This document shows positions 1-5,975 of a stretch of 6,049 nt of DNA, in pieces. Under the pieces are notes generated by a model. That model was not told the DNA's origin, searched no databases, and saw only the letters and a list, made by a program, of their open reading frames with translations. Source of the DNA: a bacterium UBA1790 (GTDB lineage: Bacteria; Bacteroidota; Bacteroidia; Bacteroidales; Muribaculaceae); assembly GCA_002314465.1 (NCBI GenBank), contig DCGA01000195.1, positions 431 to 6,479 of the forward strand, in the 5' to 3' direction. A program made the position numbers and the translations under genes. Positions within the stretch are counted from its first letter, which is position 1. Every line of letters starts with the position of its first letter.

Positions 1-720
1 AATTACTTCCTGTATTTCACCTACATGACGCGAGGTGACCAACAGCTTGACTGGCAGGTGCGCTACCACGGCCTCGTTGAGCCCAACTTCATCCAAGAGA
101 TAGACGAGGTGGGCCACAAGGACCTGGGCGACATGACACATGTAGCCGTGCAATACATCGCATTCAAGAAAGACAAGGGATTCTCGCTCAAGAACCCTGC
201 GCTCGTAAACCGCAAACTGGACTTCACCAAGTTCTACAAACTGCATTGCTTCGGCGACAGCGAGTACTTTGAGGATGCCCAAGTGCTCACTATCGATATT
301 ACACGCAATGACCTTCCCACTAAGGAAATGCACATCGACAGCGGTGCCCTTGAAACAGCCATGAGGCAAAAGAAAGACGAGCGACAGAAACAACGCCCCA
401 TTTCGCGCCCTAACGAGAAACACAGCAATGAGCCCATCATCCAAGACCTGCACATTGCCGAACTCATGGATAACCTTGCAGGAATGACCAAGGCCGACAT
501 GCTCAATTACCAGATAGACAAGTTCCACGAGGTAATGCGCGCTAACCTCAGGCACACCGGAAAGCGCATCGTGTTTATCCACGGCAAGGGCGAGGGCGTA
601 TTGCGCCAAGCCATCCTGCGCGAACTCAAACGCCACTATCCGCAATGCGAGGCACAGGACGCAAGTTTCCAGGAATATGGTTTCGGAGCAACCCAAATAA
701 TCATCCACCACAAGAAGTAA
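1..720 (+). CDS. DUF2027 and Smr domain protein, 5' end missing
   Basis: The reading frame is open from base 1, encoding NYFLYFTYM before the first in-window ATG at 25. The true start therefore lies upstream and that ATG is probably internal. The N-terminal part (about bases 1-340) has the look of DUF2027, a domain found in Bacteroidetes proteins fused to Smr, with landmarks such as EPNFIQEIDEVG and the KFYKLHCFGD stretch. A charged linker (about bases 365-440, rich in K, R, Q and E) leads to a C-terminal Smr domain: DLH at 445-453, HGKGEGVLR at about 580-606, and GATQIII near the end. Smr domains, named after the MutS2 C-terminus, act as nucleases on DNA or RNA in several proteins, and the DLH and HGKG motifs belong to the active region. 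No MutS ATPase is visible, so this is not MutS2 itself. The cellular substrate is unknown. The next gene starts 16 nt after the stop, which suggests co-transcription. Confidence 0.85.
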   Translation, partial: NYFLYFTYMTRGDQQLDWQVRYHGLVEPNFIQEIDEVGHKDLGDMTHVAVQYIAFKKDKGFSLKNPALVNRKLDFTKFYKLHCFGDSEYFEDAQVLTIDITRNDLPTKEMHIDSGALETAMRQKKDERQKQRPISRPNEKHSNEPIIQDLHIAELMDNLAGMTKADMLNYQIDKFHEVMRANLRHTGKRIVFIHGKGEGVLRQAILRELKRHYPQCEAQDASFQEYGFGATQIIIHHKK

Positions 721-736
721 ACTAACACACACAGTT

Positions 737-1507
737 ATGATTTTCTGGTTTTCGGGTACGGGCAACAGTCTGTGGGCAGCCAAGCAGCTTGCCACAGCAC
801 TTAACGACACCCTTGTAGACATAGCACACGAGCACACCCATGGCAATCACGAGTACACATTGCGTACCGGTGAGAGCATCGGTTTTGTGTTTCCCACCCA
901 TGCGTGGGGTCCTCCTCCCATGGTATGTGACTTTGCACGCGACCTCATCGTGAACGGATACTCGGCCACGACCCATTGCTACATGGTTACCACATGCGGT
1001 GATGACATAGGCCTTACCGTCGAGATACTGCAAAAGGCATTGGGCGACTTCAAACTCAATGCGGCATTCTCATTGCAGATGCCTAACACCTACATCTGTC
1101 TTCCCGGCTTTGATGTAGACAGCCACGACACCGAGCACAGCAAACTCATGGCAGCCAAGCAACGCATAGGCCATCTCATTACCGCCATTGCCGAGCGCCG
1201 CAATGTGATAGACGTGGTGCGCGGCGCAATGCCATGGACCAAGTCGCACATCCTGCGCCCGCCTTTCGTGTCACAAGGCATGAACGACAAGCACTTTATG
1301 TGCGACAGCGATGCATGTACCCGTTGCGGCAAGTGTGTCGCGCAGTGTCCTATGGGCAACATCGTCCGCACTGAAGGAGGCACACCACAATGGAACGGTA
1401 ACTGCACCATGTGCCTGCGATGCCTGCACTTGTGTCCCGCCCGCGCCATAAATTACGGCAAGGCCACGGTGAAGAAAGGCCGCTACCACCATAGCGAATT
1501 CAAGTAA
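737..1507 (+). CDS. EFR1-type flavodoxin/ferredoxin fusion protein
   Basis: This 256-residue protein joins a flavodoxin-like domain to a bacterial two-cluster ferredoxin domain. The N-terminus IFWFSGTGNSLW (residues 2-13) is the phosphate-binding loop for FMN, and the region up to about 165 fits a flavodoxin fold. The C-terminus has two [4Fe-4S] motifs of the CxxCxxCxxxCP type: Cys194, 197, 200 and 204, and Cys223, 226, 229 and 233, followed by AINYG. This order is that of the EFR1 family, presumed cytoplasmic electron carriers whose partners are mostly unknown. All eight cluster cysteines are present, so it should be functional. The start at 737 places the FMN loop at the very N-terminus, as usual in the family. 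It follows the Smr gene by 16 nt and precedes mtgA by 32 nt with no promoter recognised between, so it is probably an operon member. A link to cell-wall synthesis is not evident. Confidence 0.88.
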   Translation: MIFWFSGTGNSLWAAKQLATALNDTLVDIAHEHTHGNHEYTLRTGESIGFVFPTHAWGPPPMVCDFARDLIVNGYSATTHCYMVTTCGDDIGLTVEILQKALGDFKLNAAFSLQMPNTYICLPGFDVDSHDTEHSKLMAAKQRIGHLITAIAERRNVIDVVRGAMPWTKSHILRPPFVSQGMNDKHFMCDSDACTRCGKCVAQCPMGNIVRTEGGTPQWNGNCTMCLRCLHLCPARAINYGKATVKKGRYHHSEFK

Positions 1508-1539
1508 ATACTGGCATAATAATTGCAACTAACTATAAT

Positions 1540-2250
1540 ATGAATACATTAGGCCGCTGGATACGCAATATATTGATATTTTTCTTTGTCTCTACCATAG
1601 GAATGGTAGTGGCACTAAAGTATATTCCCGTGTACTTCACTCCGCTCATGTTCATACGCTGCACCGAGCAGATATGTCGCGGGGAGTCGCCTCGTCTCAA
1701 GCACGAGTGGGTTCCGTTAAACAAGATATCGCCCAATGCACCCCAGGCAGTAATGGCAAGCGAGGACAACCTGTTCCTTGACCATAACGGATTTGACATT
1801 GACCAGATACTCCAGGCGCGCAAAGAGGCACAGCAAGGCAAGCGTGAACGCGGTGCAAGCACAATCTCGCAACAAACCGCCAAGAATGTTTTCCTGTGGC
1901 CGGGCAGCAGCCGTGCCAGCAAGTGGGTGAGGAAAGGTTTTGAAGTGTACTTCACTGTTCTCATAGAGAAGATATGGGGCAAACAGCGCATCATGGAAGT
2001 GTATCTCAACAGCATTGAGATGGGCGACGGCATCTACGGCATTGAGGCCGTGAGCCAGACAAACTTTGACAGGCCGGCGTCGGACATCACAAAGAAACAA
2101 GCGGCGCTGGTAGCGACAACCCTTCCCAACCCCTTGAACCGAGACAGCGCGCATCCCACCAAGTGGATGAACAAACGCAGCAACAAGATTATCGACCTGA
2201 TGGGCAAAGTGAAACGCTTTCCCTATCCCGAAGACAACGAGGACAAATGA
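1540..2250 (+). CDS. mtgA: monofunctional peptidoglycan glycosyltransferase
   Basis: This 236-residue GT51 enzyme polymerises lipid II into glycan strands on the outer face of the inner membrane. It has one N-terminal membrane anchor (about residues 8-27) and no transpeptidase domain, and its length matches MtgA. The family motifs occur in order: ASEDNLFLDHNGFD (73-86) with catalytic Glu75, GASTISQQTAKN (105-116), RKGFE (131-135) with the second catalytic Glu135, and EVYLN (153-157) followed by GIYGIEAVS. QAALVATTLPNP (187-198) matches the conserved end of the domain. The catalytic residues are intact. Its stop codon overlaps the next start as ATGA, so translation of the exported hydrolase downstream is likely coupled to it. 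The A/T-rich leader before the ATG lacks a Shine-Dalgarno sequence, as is normal in Bacteroidota. It could equally be called a biosynthetic transglycosylase; a penicillin-binding protein is excluded by the length. Confidence 0.93.
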   Translation: MNTLGRWIRNILIFFFVSTIGMVVALKYIPVYFTPLMFIRCTEQICRGESPRLKHEWVPLNKISPNAPQAVMASEDNLFLDHNGFDIDQILQARKEAQQGKRERGASTISQQTAKNVFLWPGSSRASKWVRKGFEVYFTVLIEKIWGKQRIMEVYLNSIEMGDGIYGIEAVSQTNFDRPASDITKKQAALVATTLPNPLNRDSAHPTKWMNKRSNKIIDLMGKVKRFPYPEDNEDK

Positions 2251-3383
2251 AAAGACTGGCACTAATCATGATAGCCATGGCATTCATGGCAAGCGCATCG
2301 CATGCAGCAAGCAAGAAACAGCAACTCGCGGCATCGCTCGACTCGCTCTTCTCGAGCGTGTACCACGAGGGCGAACCCGGAGCGGCAGTAGTGCTGCTGA
2401 AAAACGGCAAGAAGGTGTGGGAACACTGCTACGGCATCGCCGACATTGAGACCAAGGCGCCGATTACACCCAAGACCAACTTTTGCATCGCCTCGGTATC
2501 AAAGCAGTTCTCGGCTGTAGCAATCCTGCAACTTGCCGAGCAGGGCAAACTCTCGCTGAAAGACAATCTGCACAAGTTTTTCCCCACATGGAAGGCCTCG
2601 TTCTACGACCAGATAACGCTGCACCACATCTTGAGCCACACATCGGGCATACCCGATGCACGCGACCGCAGTAACCTGCAGTTCAAACTCACTGCCACCG
2701 ATGTGGAAAGCGCCAGTTACATGGAAACCCTCGACCACCTGAACTTTACTCCCGGTGACGGACACTACGAATACATCAACCCCACATTCCAACTCGCTTA
2801 CCAAATCGTTGCAAAGGCTTCGGGCGAGGACTTTGAAACCTACATGAAGCGTCACATCTTTGATATAGCGGGTATGAAGCACACTCAGTACTTCGCTGCC
2901 GGTCGCGCCATCGAGAACATGGCACACGGCTATGACTGGAACGAGGAGAAGAAGATGTGGGAAGAATATGACTACGGCGAGGAGAGTTTCTTTGCCACCA
3001 AGGCCGACGGAGGCATATACACATCCATCACCGACTTTGCCAAGTGGGAACGCGCGCTGCGCGACAACAAGGTGATGAGTGCGGCAAGCAAGGCAAGCGC
3101 CTACACCCCCAAGGTCACCATACCAGCCGAAGCCAACTACGGCCACCAGCAGCACACCGGCTATGGCTACGGATTCTTCATCCAGAGTATCCCCGGACGC
3201 TACCCCATCGTGTATCATCTGGGCGATAACGGCGGCTTCAAAATCTATGCCGGCAAGATACCCGCAACCGATGTTCCGCTGCTGTTCTTCAGCACCCGCC
3301 CCAACATTGACCGTTTGGGTATGGTCAACATCATCTACGACCGCATACAGGAACTCTATCCCGAATGGATAGTCAAGAAATAA
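2247..3383 (+). CDS. exported serine hydrolase, beta-lactamase/PBP (S12) family
   Basis: This 378-residue protein belongs to the family of class C beta-lactamase-like hydrolases, which includes D,D-peptidases, esterases and D-amino-acid amidases. I chose the ATG at 2247 because it yields a clean signal peptide (KR, a hydrophobic stretch at 4-17, then SHA with likely cleavage after Ala20). The in-frame ATG at 2163 lies inside mtgA and would bury that signal. No lipobox cysteine is present, so it should be a soluble periplasmic protein. The active-site motifs are SVSK (Ser83 nucleophile, Lys86), YIN (Tyr176, Asn178) and HLG (324-326), the last replacing the KTG of classical penicillin-binding proteins. 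HTSGIPD (131-137) and the GYGF and GDNGGF stretches also fit the family. The ATGA overlap with mtgA suggests a wall-related task, such as trimming peptides or removing substituents, but the substrate cannot be read from sequence. Calling it a resistance beta-lactamase would be unjustified. Confidence 0.9.
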   Translation: MKRLALIMIAMAFMASASHAASKKQQLAASLDSLFSSVYHEGEPGAAVVLLKNGKKVWEHCYGIADIETKAPITPKTNFCIASVSKQFSAVAILQLAEQGKLSLKDNLHKFFPTWKASFYDQITLHHILSHTSGIPDARDRSNLQFKLTATDVESASYMETLDHLNFTPGDGHYEYINPTFQLAYQIVAKASGEDFETYMKRHIFDIAGMKHTQYFAAGRAIENMAHGYDWNEEKKMWEEYDYGEESFFATKADGGIYTSITDFAKWERALRDNKVMSAASKASAYTPKVTIPAEANYGHQQHTGYGYGFFIQSIPGRYPIVYHLGDNGGFKIYAGKIPATDVPLLFFSTRPNIDRLGMVNIIYDRIQELYPEWIVKK

Positions 3384-3402
3384 AAAAAACAACCTTATAT
3401 AG

Positions 3403-3432
3403 TTGTATATTAAAAAATTTGGTGTAATTTTG
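3403..3432 (+). promoter_or_regulatory. Bacteroidota promoter for tRNA-Ala
   Basis: A TTG at 3403-3405 is separated by 19 nt from TAATTTTG at 3425-3432, which fits the Bacteroidota -33 / -7 (TAnnTTTG) pattern. Initiation would be expected around 3438-3440, a few bases before the mature tRNA 5' end. The surrounding sequence is very A/T-rich. A short dyad (ACAAC at 3389-3393 and GTTGT at 3402-3406) overlaps the -33 element; its significance is unclear. Confidence 0.7.
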
Positions 3433-3445
3433 CAACATCAAGTTT

Positions 3446-3518
3446 GGGGCACTAGCTCATCTGGTAGAGCGCAACACTGGCAGTGTTGAGGTAAGCGGTT
3501 CGAGTCCGCTGTGCTCCA
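3446..3518 (+). tRNA. tRNA-Ala (anticodon GGC)
   Basis: A complete cloverleaf can be folded by hand. The acceptor stem GGGGCAC (3446-3452) pairs with GTGCTCC (3511-3517), with a G:U at the third pair. That G3:U70 is the known alanine identity element. The D stem is GCTC/GAGC (3455-3458 with 3467-3470). The anticodon stem CAACA/TGTTG (3472-3476 with 3484-3488) holds the loop CTGGCAG with anticodon GGC at 3479-3481, reading GCC and probably GCU. The T stem is AGCGG/CCGCT (3494-3498 with 3506-3510) around TTCGAGT. The discriminator is A3518. The following bases are CA, so the terminal CCA is not encoded in full and must be added by nucleotidyltransferase. It has its own promoter and terminator. 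Confidence 0.96.
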
Positions 3519-3526
3519 CATTCTTC

Positions 3527-3552
3527 ACCCGGTTTCGACCGGGTTTTGTTTT
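3527..3552 (+). terminator. intrinsic terminator after tRNA-Ala
   Basis: A perfect 7-bp stem ACCCGGT/ACCGGGT (3527-3533 with 3538-3544) closes a TTCG tetraloop and runs into TTTTGTTTT (3544-3552). It begins 8 nt after the tRNA end. It lies only 17 nt upstream of the ZIP start codon, so it may also govern how much transcription reaches that gene. Confidence 0.82.
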
Positions 3553-3569
3553 AGAGTAACCATCGGTAT

Positions 3570-4334
3570 ATGAATATTGTCTGGATAAGTGCACTCGGCC
3601 TGTGTGCAGCCACCCTCATCGGTTCGCTGCTGGGCTTTATCATCAAGGAGTTACCGCACAAGTGGAACGACACCGTGCTGGGATATTGTGCCGGCATCAT
3701 GCTTGCCGCCGCTACATTAGGTCTCATCGTGCCCGCCTTTGACATGAGCGAGACAACGCAGTGGTGGATGGTAGCCGCGGGCGTAATGGCAGGCGCATTG
3801 TTTCTCAACGTGCTTGACCTTATCACGCCCCACCTGCACCACATCACGGGCCTTGATCCCGAGCAGCATGTCAACAACAAGACGCTCAACAATGTATTGC
3901 TGTTTGTCATGGCCATTGCGCTTCACAAGTTGCCCGAAGGCATGGCCGCCGGCGTGAGCATGACCACAGCCGAAAGCAGCGATGCAGCCAAGAGCCTCGT
4001 GGTGTCGATGGGTATTGCCCTGCAGAATATCCCCGAGGGCATGGTCATCATTGCCCCGCTGTTGCTGGCCGGCATCAGTCGCGTGCGTACACTCGTTATC
4101 TCGCTTGCCATAGGTCTGCTAGAGGTGGTGGGAGTTTGGCTTGGATTCGGCCTCGGTGCTGTTTCGGCATCATTCCTGCCTGTATTCCTGGGATTTGCCG
4201 GAGGCTCAATGCTCTATGTAACCAGCGATGAGATGATACCCGAAACCCATACCCATGGCTACCAGAAACAGGCGACTTATGCCCTGTTATTGGGCTTCAT
4301 GACGCTATTGGTTATGGAAAGATTATTTGCTTAA
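3570..4334 (+). CDS. ZIP-family divalent metal transporter
   Basis: This 254-residue inner-membrane protein has about eight hydrophobic segments (roughly 3-24, 34-57, 64-86, 108-130, 143-168, 174-196, 203-218 and 233-252). It carries the ZIP signatures HKLPEG (119-124) in the fourth segment and QNIPEG (152-157) in the fifth. Glu185 in the sixth segment (LLEVVG) sits where ZIP proteins carry another metal ligand. ZIP proteins move Zn, Fe, Mn or similar ions toward the cytoplasm; the metal cannot be assigned here. Histidines 88, 90, 91 and 100 cluster in the loop between segments three and four, a common ZIP feature, and SDEMIPETHTH (219-229) lies before the last segment. The usual Asn of the first motif is Lys120, which may alter the second metal site. 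The length fits bacterial ZupT/GufA-like members, but I do not assign a symbol. No promoter is visible between the tRNA terminator and this gene, so read-through expression is possible. Confidence 0.92.
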   Translation: MNIVWISALGLCAATLIGSLLGFIIKELPHKWNDTVLGYCAGIMLAAATLGLIVPAFDMSETTQWWMVAAGVMAGALFLNVLDLITPHLHHITGLDPEQHVNNKTLNNVLLFVMAIALHKLPEGMAAGVSMTTAESSDAAKSLVVSMGIALQNIPEGMVIIAPLLLAGISRVRTLVISLAIGLLEVVGVWLGFGLGAVSASFLPVFLGFAGGSMLYVTSDEMIPETHTHGYQKQATYALLLGFMTLLVMERLFA

Positions 4335-4349
4335 CAACATTTAAAAAAT

Positions 4350-4380
4350 TTTGAGGAAAGAAAAATAATTCCTACCTTTG
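4350..4380 (+). promoter_or_regulatory. Bacteroidota promoter for the AGCS symporter
   Basis: TTTG at 4350-4353 and TACCTTTG at 4373-4380 are separated by 19 nt, a textbook match to the Bacteroidota -33 and TAnnTTTG -7 elements. An A/T-rich run precedes the -33 box. Transcription should begin near 4386-4388, giving a leader of about 40 nt before the ATG at 4428. Confidence 0.82.
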
Positions 4381-4386
4381 CGCCCG

Positions 4387-4399
4387 TATTAGACTAATA
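4387..4399. promoter_or_regulatory. perfect palindrome at the expected start site (possible operator)
   Basis: TATTAG, one central A, then CTAATA form a perfect 6-1-6 inverted repeat just downstream of the -7 box, where transcription is expected to start. A repressor bound here would block initiation, or the RNA could form a weak hairpin at its 5' end. No regulator gene is adjacent and no second copy was seen in the window, so function is inferred from position only. Confidence 0.4.
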
Positions 4400-4427
4400 G
4401 GCTACAAATTATACAAGTACACACATT

Positions 4428-5786
4428 ATGAACAACTTTTTAGATTGTTTAGGTCAATGGATTATCAACGCGAGCGATGTCGTATGCGGATATCCTGAAT
4501 TCTTGCTGCTGATAGGCGGCGGACTCTTCCTATTAATTTACTCGGGCGCGGTATCAATCACCAAATTACCGCACGCAATACGCGCACTTCGTAACCGTCA
4601 GGCTCAGGACAGCGGTAAGGACAGCGGCCAGATTAGTTCTATTCAGGCACTGCTCAGCGCTATCGCTGCTACAGTGGGTATGGGTAACATTGCCGGTGTG
4701 GCAATCGCACTCTCTATTGGCGGCCCCGGCGTAATCTTCTGGATGTGGGTGAGCGCCATCGTGGGTATGAACACCAAGTTCTTTGAGGGCGTACTCTCTA
4801 TCATGTATAAAGGCAAGGACAGCAACGGCGAAATCCAGGGCGGTCCCATGTATATCATCACCGAAGGCATAGGCAAGAAGTGGAAACCCCTTGCCATGGC
4901 GTTTGCCATCTTCGGCATCTTCGGCACATTATGCTTTACGCAAGCCAACCAGCTCGTTGAGAGTTTCACAACCGTGTTCACCACCCCCATGGGCATTGAG
5001 AACACCGTGGGCCTGCGATTCTCGATGGGTGTGATAATGATTATCGTGGTAGGTATTGTGGTGCTGGGCGGCATCAAGCGCATCGCCCAACTTGCATCGC
5101 GCATCGTTCCCATCATGGTGGTGTGCTACTTCATCCTTGTGGCTATCATCATGGTTACCAATTATGACATGCTCCCCGCTGTGTTCAAGTCAATCTTTGA
5201 GGGCGCGTTCAGCATGAAGGCAGGCTTCGGCGCATTTGCCTTCGTGGCACTCACCGGTGCACGCCGCGCGGCATTCGTCAACGAGGCCGGTGTGGGTACC
5301 GCATCGATGATGCACGGAGCGTCGCGCAATAACGACCCCGTACGCGAGGGTCTCATCGCGATGCTCGGTCCCGCCATCGACTCAGGCTTTGTGTGTACAC
5401 TCACAGCAATCCCCATTCTCATTGCGGGCCAGTATTCAGGTCTCACCGAGGTTAAGGGCCTCTATATCGCCCTCAACTCATTCGGAGCCCTTCTCCCCTA
5501 CGGCCAGTACATGCTCATGCTCATCGTGTTCTTCTTCGCCTTCAGCACAATGTTCTCTTATTCTTACTACGGGCAAAAGTGTACAGGCTTCCTCTTCGGC
5601 GCGAAGAACGGCAAGTACTACAACTACTTCTACCTGGGCACAATCCTCATCGCAGCCGTGATGCCGCTCGATGCACTGGTGGGATTCATGGACCTTGCGT
5701 TTGCCGGCATGGCAGTGTGCACGATGTTCACACTCATTTACCTGAGTCCGCGTGTAAAGGCACAAATCAAGGAATATTTCAAGTAA
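4428..5786 (+). CDS. sodium:alanine/glycine symporter, AGCS family
   Basis: This 452-residue inner-membrane protein matches the alanine or glycine:cation symporter family (AlsT/DagA type), which imports small neutral amino acids with Na+ or H+. Clear landmarks are GMGNIAGVAIALSIGGPG (84-101) followed by FWMWVSAIVGMNTKFFE (104-120), the GGPMYI stretch (138-143), GARRAAFVNEAGVGTASM (277-294), and FAFSTMFSYSYYG (370-382). About ten to eleven hydrophobic segments run through the chain, and the C-terminus ends in a short charged tail. The length is normal for the family (about 440-550). The ATG at 4428 gives the usual short N-terminal helix before the first membrane segment at about 24-40. It appears monocistronic, with its own promoter and a palindrome at the start site upstream and a strong terminator downstream. 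Alanine or glycine is the likely substrate, but some members prefer other amino acids. Confidence 0.95.
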   Translation: MNNFLDCLGQWIINASDVVCGYPEFLLLIGGGLFLLIYSGAVSITKLPHAIRALRNRQAQDSGKDSGQISSIQALLSAIAATVGMGNIAGVAIALSIGGPGVIFWMWVSAIVGMNTKFFEGVLSIMYKGKDSNGEIQGGPMYIITEGIGKKWKPLAMAFAIFGIFGTLCFTQANQLVESFTTVFTTPMGIENTVGLRFSMGVIMIIVVGIVVLGGIKRIAQLASRIVPIMVVCYFILVAIIMVTNYDMLPAVFKSIFEGAFSMKAGFGAFAFVALTGARRAAFVNEAGVGTASMMHGASRNNDPVREGLIAMLGPAIDSGFVCTLTAIPILIAGQYSGLTEVKGLYIALNSFGALLPYGQYMLMLIVFFFAFSTMFSYSYYGQKCTGFLFGAKNGKYYNYFYLGTILIAAVMPLDALVGFMDLAFAGMAVCTMFTLIYLSPRVKAQIKEYFK

Positions 5787-5818
5787 AATATAGTTTAACT
5801 ACTTCTAACTATACCAGC

Positions 5819-5848
5819 GAGCGGAGTCCATGTGGCTCCGCTCTTTTT
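5819..5848 (+). terminator. intrinsic terminator after the symporter gene
   Basis: An 8-bp perfect stem GAGCGGAG/CTCCGCTC (5819-5826 with 5836-5843), extendable by a T:G and a C:G pair, is followed directly by TTTTT (5844-5848). It lies 32 nt past the stop codon at 5786. On the minus strand it lacks a U tract, so it appears to act in one direction. Confidence 0.9.
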
Positions 5849-5860
5849 CTTGCTGTCTAT

Positions 5861-5880
5861 CCCATACCTAAAGGCATGGG
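5861..5880 (-). repeat. intergenic hairpin 1
   Basis: CCCATACC (5861-5868), the loop TAAA, and GGCATGGG (5873-5880) form an 8-position stem. On the + strand one position is an A:C mismatch. Read as RNA from the minus strand that position becomes G:U and all eight positions pair. The CATACCT...GGCATG core recurs in hairpin 2. No T tract follows on the + strand, so it is not a simple terminator. Confidence 0.6.
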
Positions 5881-5902
5881 GGGCGATGCGAGGGCATGGT
5901 AT

Positions 5903-5943
5903 CCAGCCATATCGACATACCTGCGGCATGTCTGCATGGCTGG
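5903..5943 (-). repeat. intergenic hairpin 2, long imperfect palindrome
   Basis: Outer arms CCAGCCAT (5903-5910) and ATGGCTGG (5936-5943) pair perfectly over 8 bp. A small internal loop (5911-5913 against 5933-5935) leads to inner arms GACATACC (5914-5921) and GGCATGTC (5925-5932) with a TGC loop. As in hairpin 1, the inner arm has an A:C mismatch on the + strand that becomes G:U on the minus strand, and one internal-loop pair (5911 with 5935) also becomes G:U. This favours a minus-strand RNA or a single-stranded DNA structure. No coding function is evident. Confidence 0.62.
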
Positions 5944-5953
5944 CTATTTTATC

Positions 5954-5975
5954 ACATCCCTATGGGGATGTTTTT
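5954..5975 (+). terminator. hairpin 3 with T tract, possible second terminator
   Basis: ACATCCC (5954-5960) and GGGATGT (5965-5971) pair perfectly over 7 bp around a four-base loop, and the second arm runs into TTTTT (5971-5975). The layout fits an intrinsic terminator on the + strand. However, the symporter transcript should already stop at 5848, so it may be a backup terminator or simply the third element of the hairpin cluster. Confidence 0.45.

Noticed and set aside
2163..2246. Earlier in-frame start for the serine hydrolase inside mtgA
   Set aside because: It would add 28 charged residues ahead of a clear signal peptide and overlap the end of mtgA by 88 nt; the ATGA start at 2247 gives a normal exported protein.
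2499..3392. 297-codon open frame on the minus strand across the serine hydrolase
   Set aside because: It lies opposite a gene with intact catalytic motifs, its translation shows no recognisable domain, and long antisense frames are common with this codon use.
3389..3420. Terminator for the left operon just after 3383
   Set aside because: The only dyad has 5-bp A/T-rich arms and no T tract follows it; no convincing terminator is visible before the tRNA promoter.
3446..3600. tRNA-Ala as an integration site for a mobile element
   Set aside because: No integrase, no repeated tRNA 3' end and no foreign-looking genes are present in the window.
3446..5786. Functional link between tRNA-Ala and the alanine symporter
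   Set aside because: They are separated by the ZIP gene, a terminator and an independent promoter, so the shared amino acid is most likely coincidence.
5861..5975. CRISPR array
   Set aside because: The repeated hairpin cores are short, differ in their arms, are not evenly spaced, and no cas gene is nearby.
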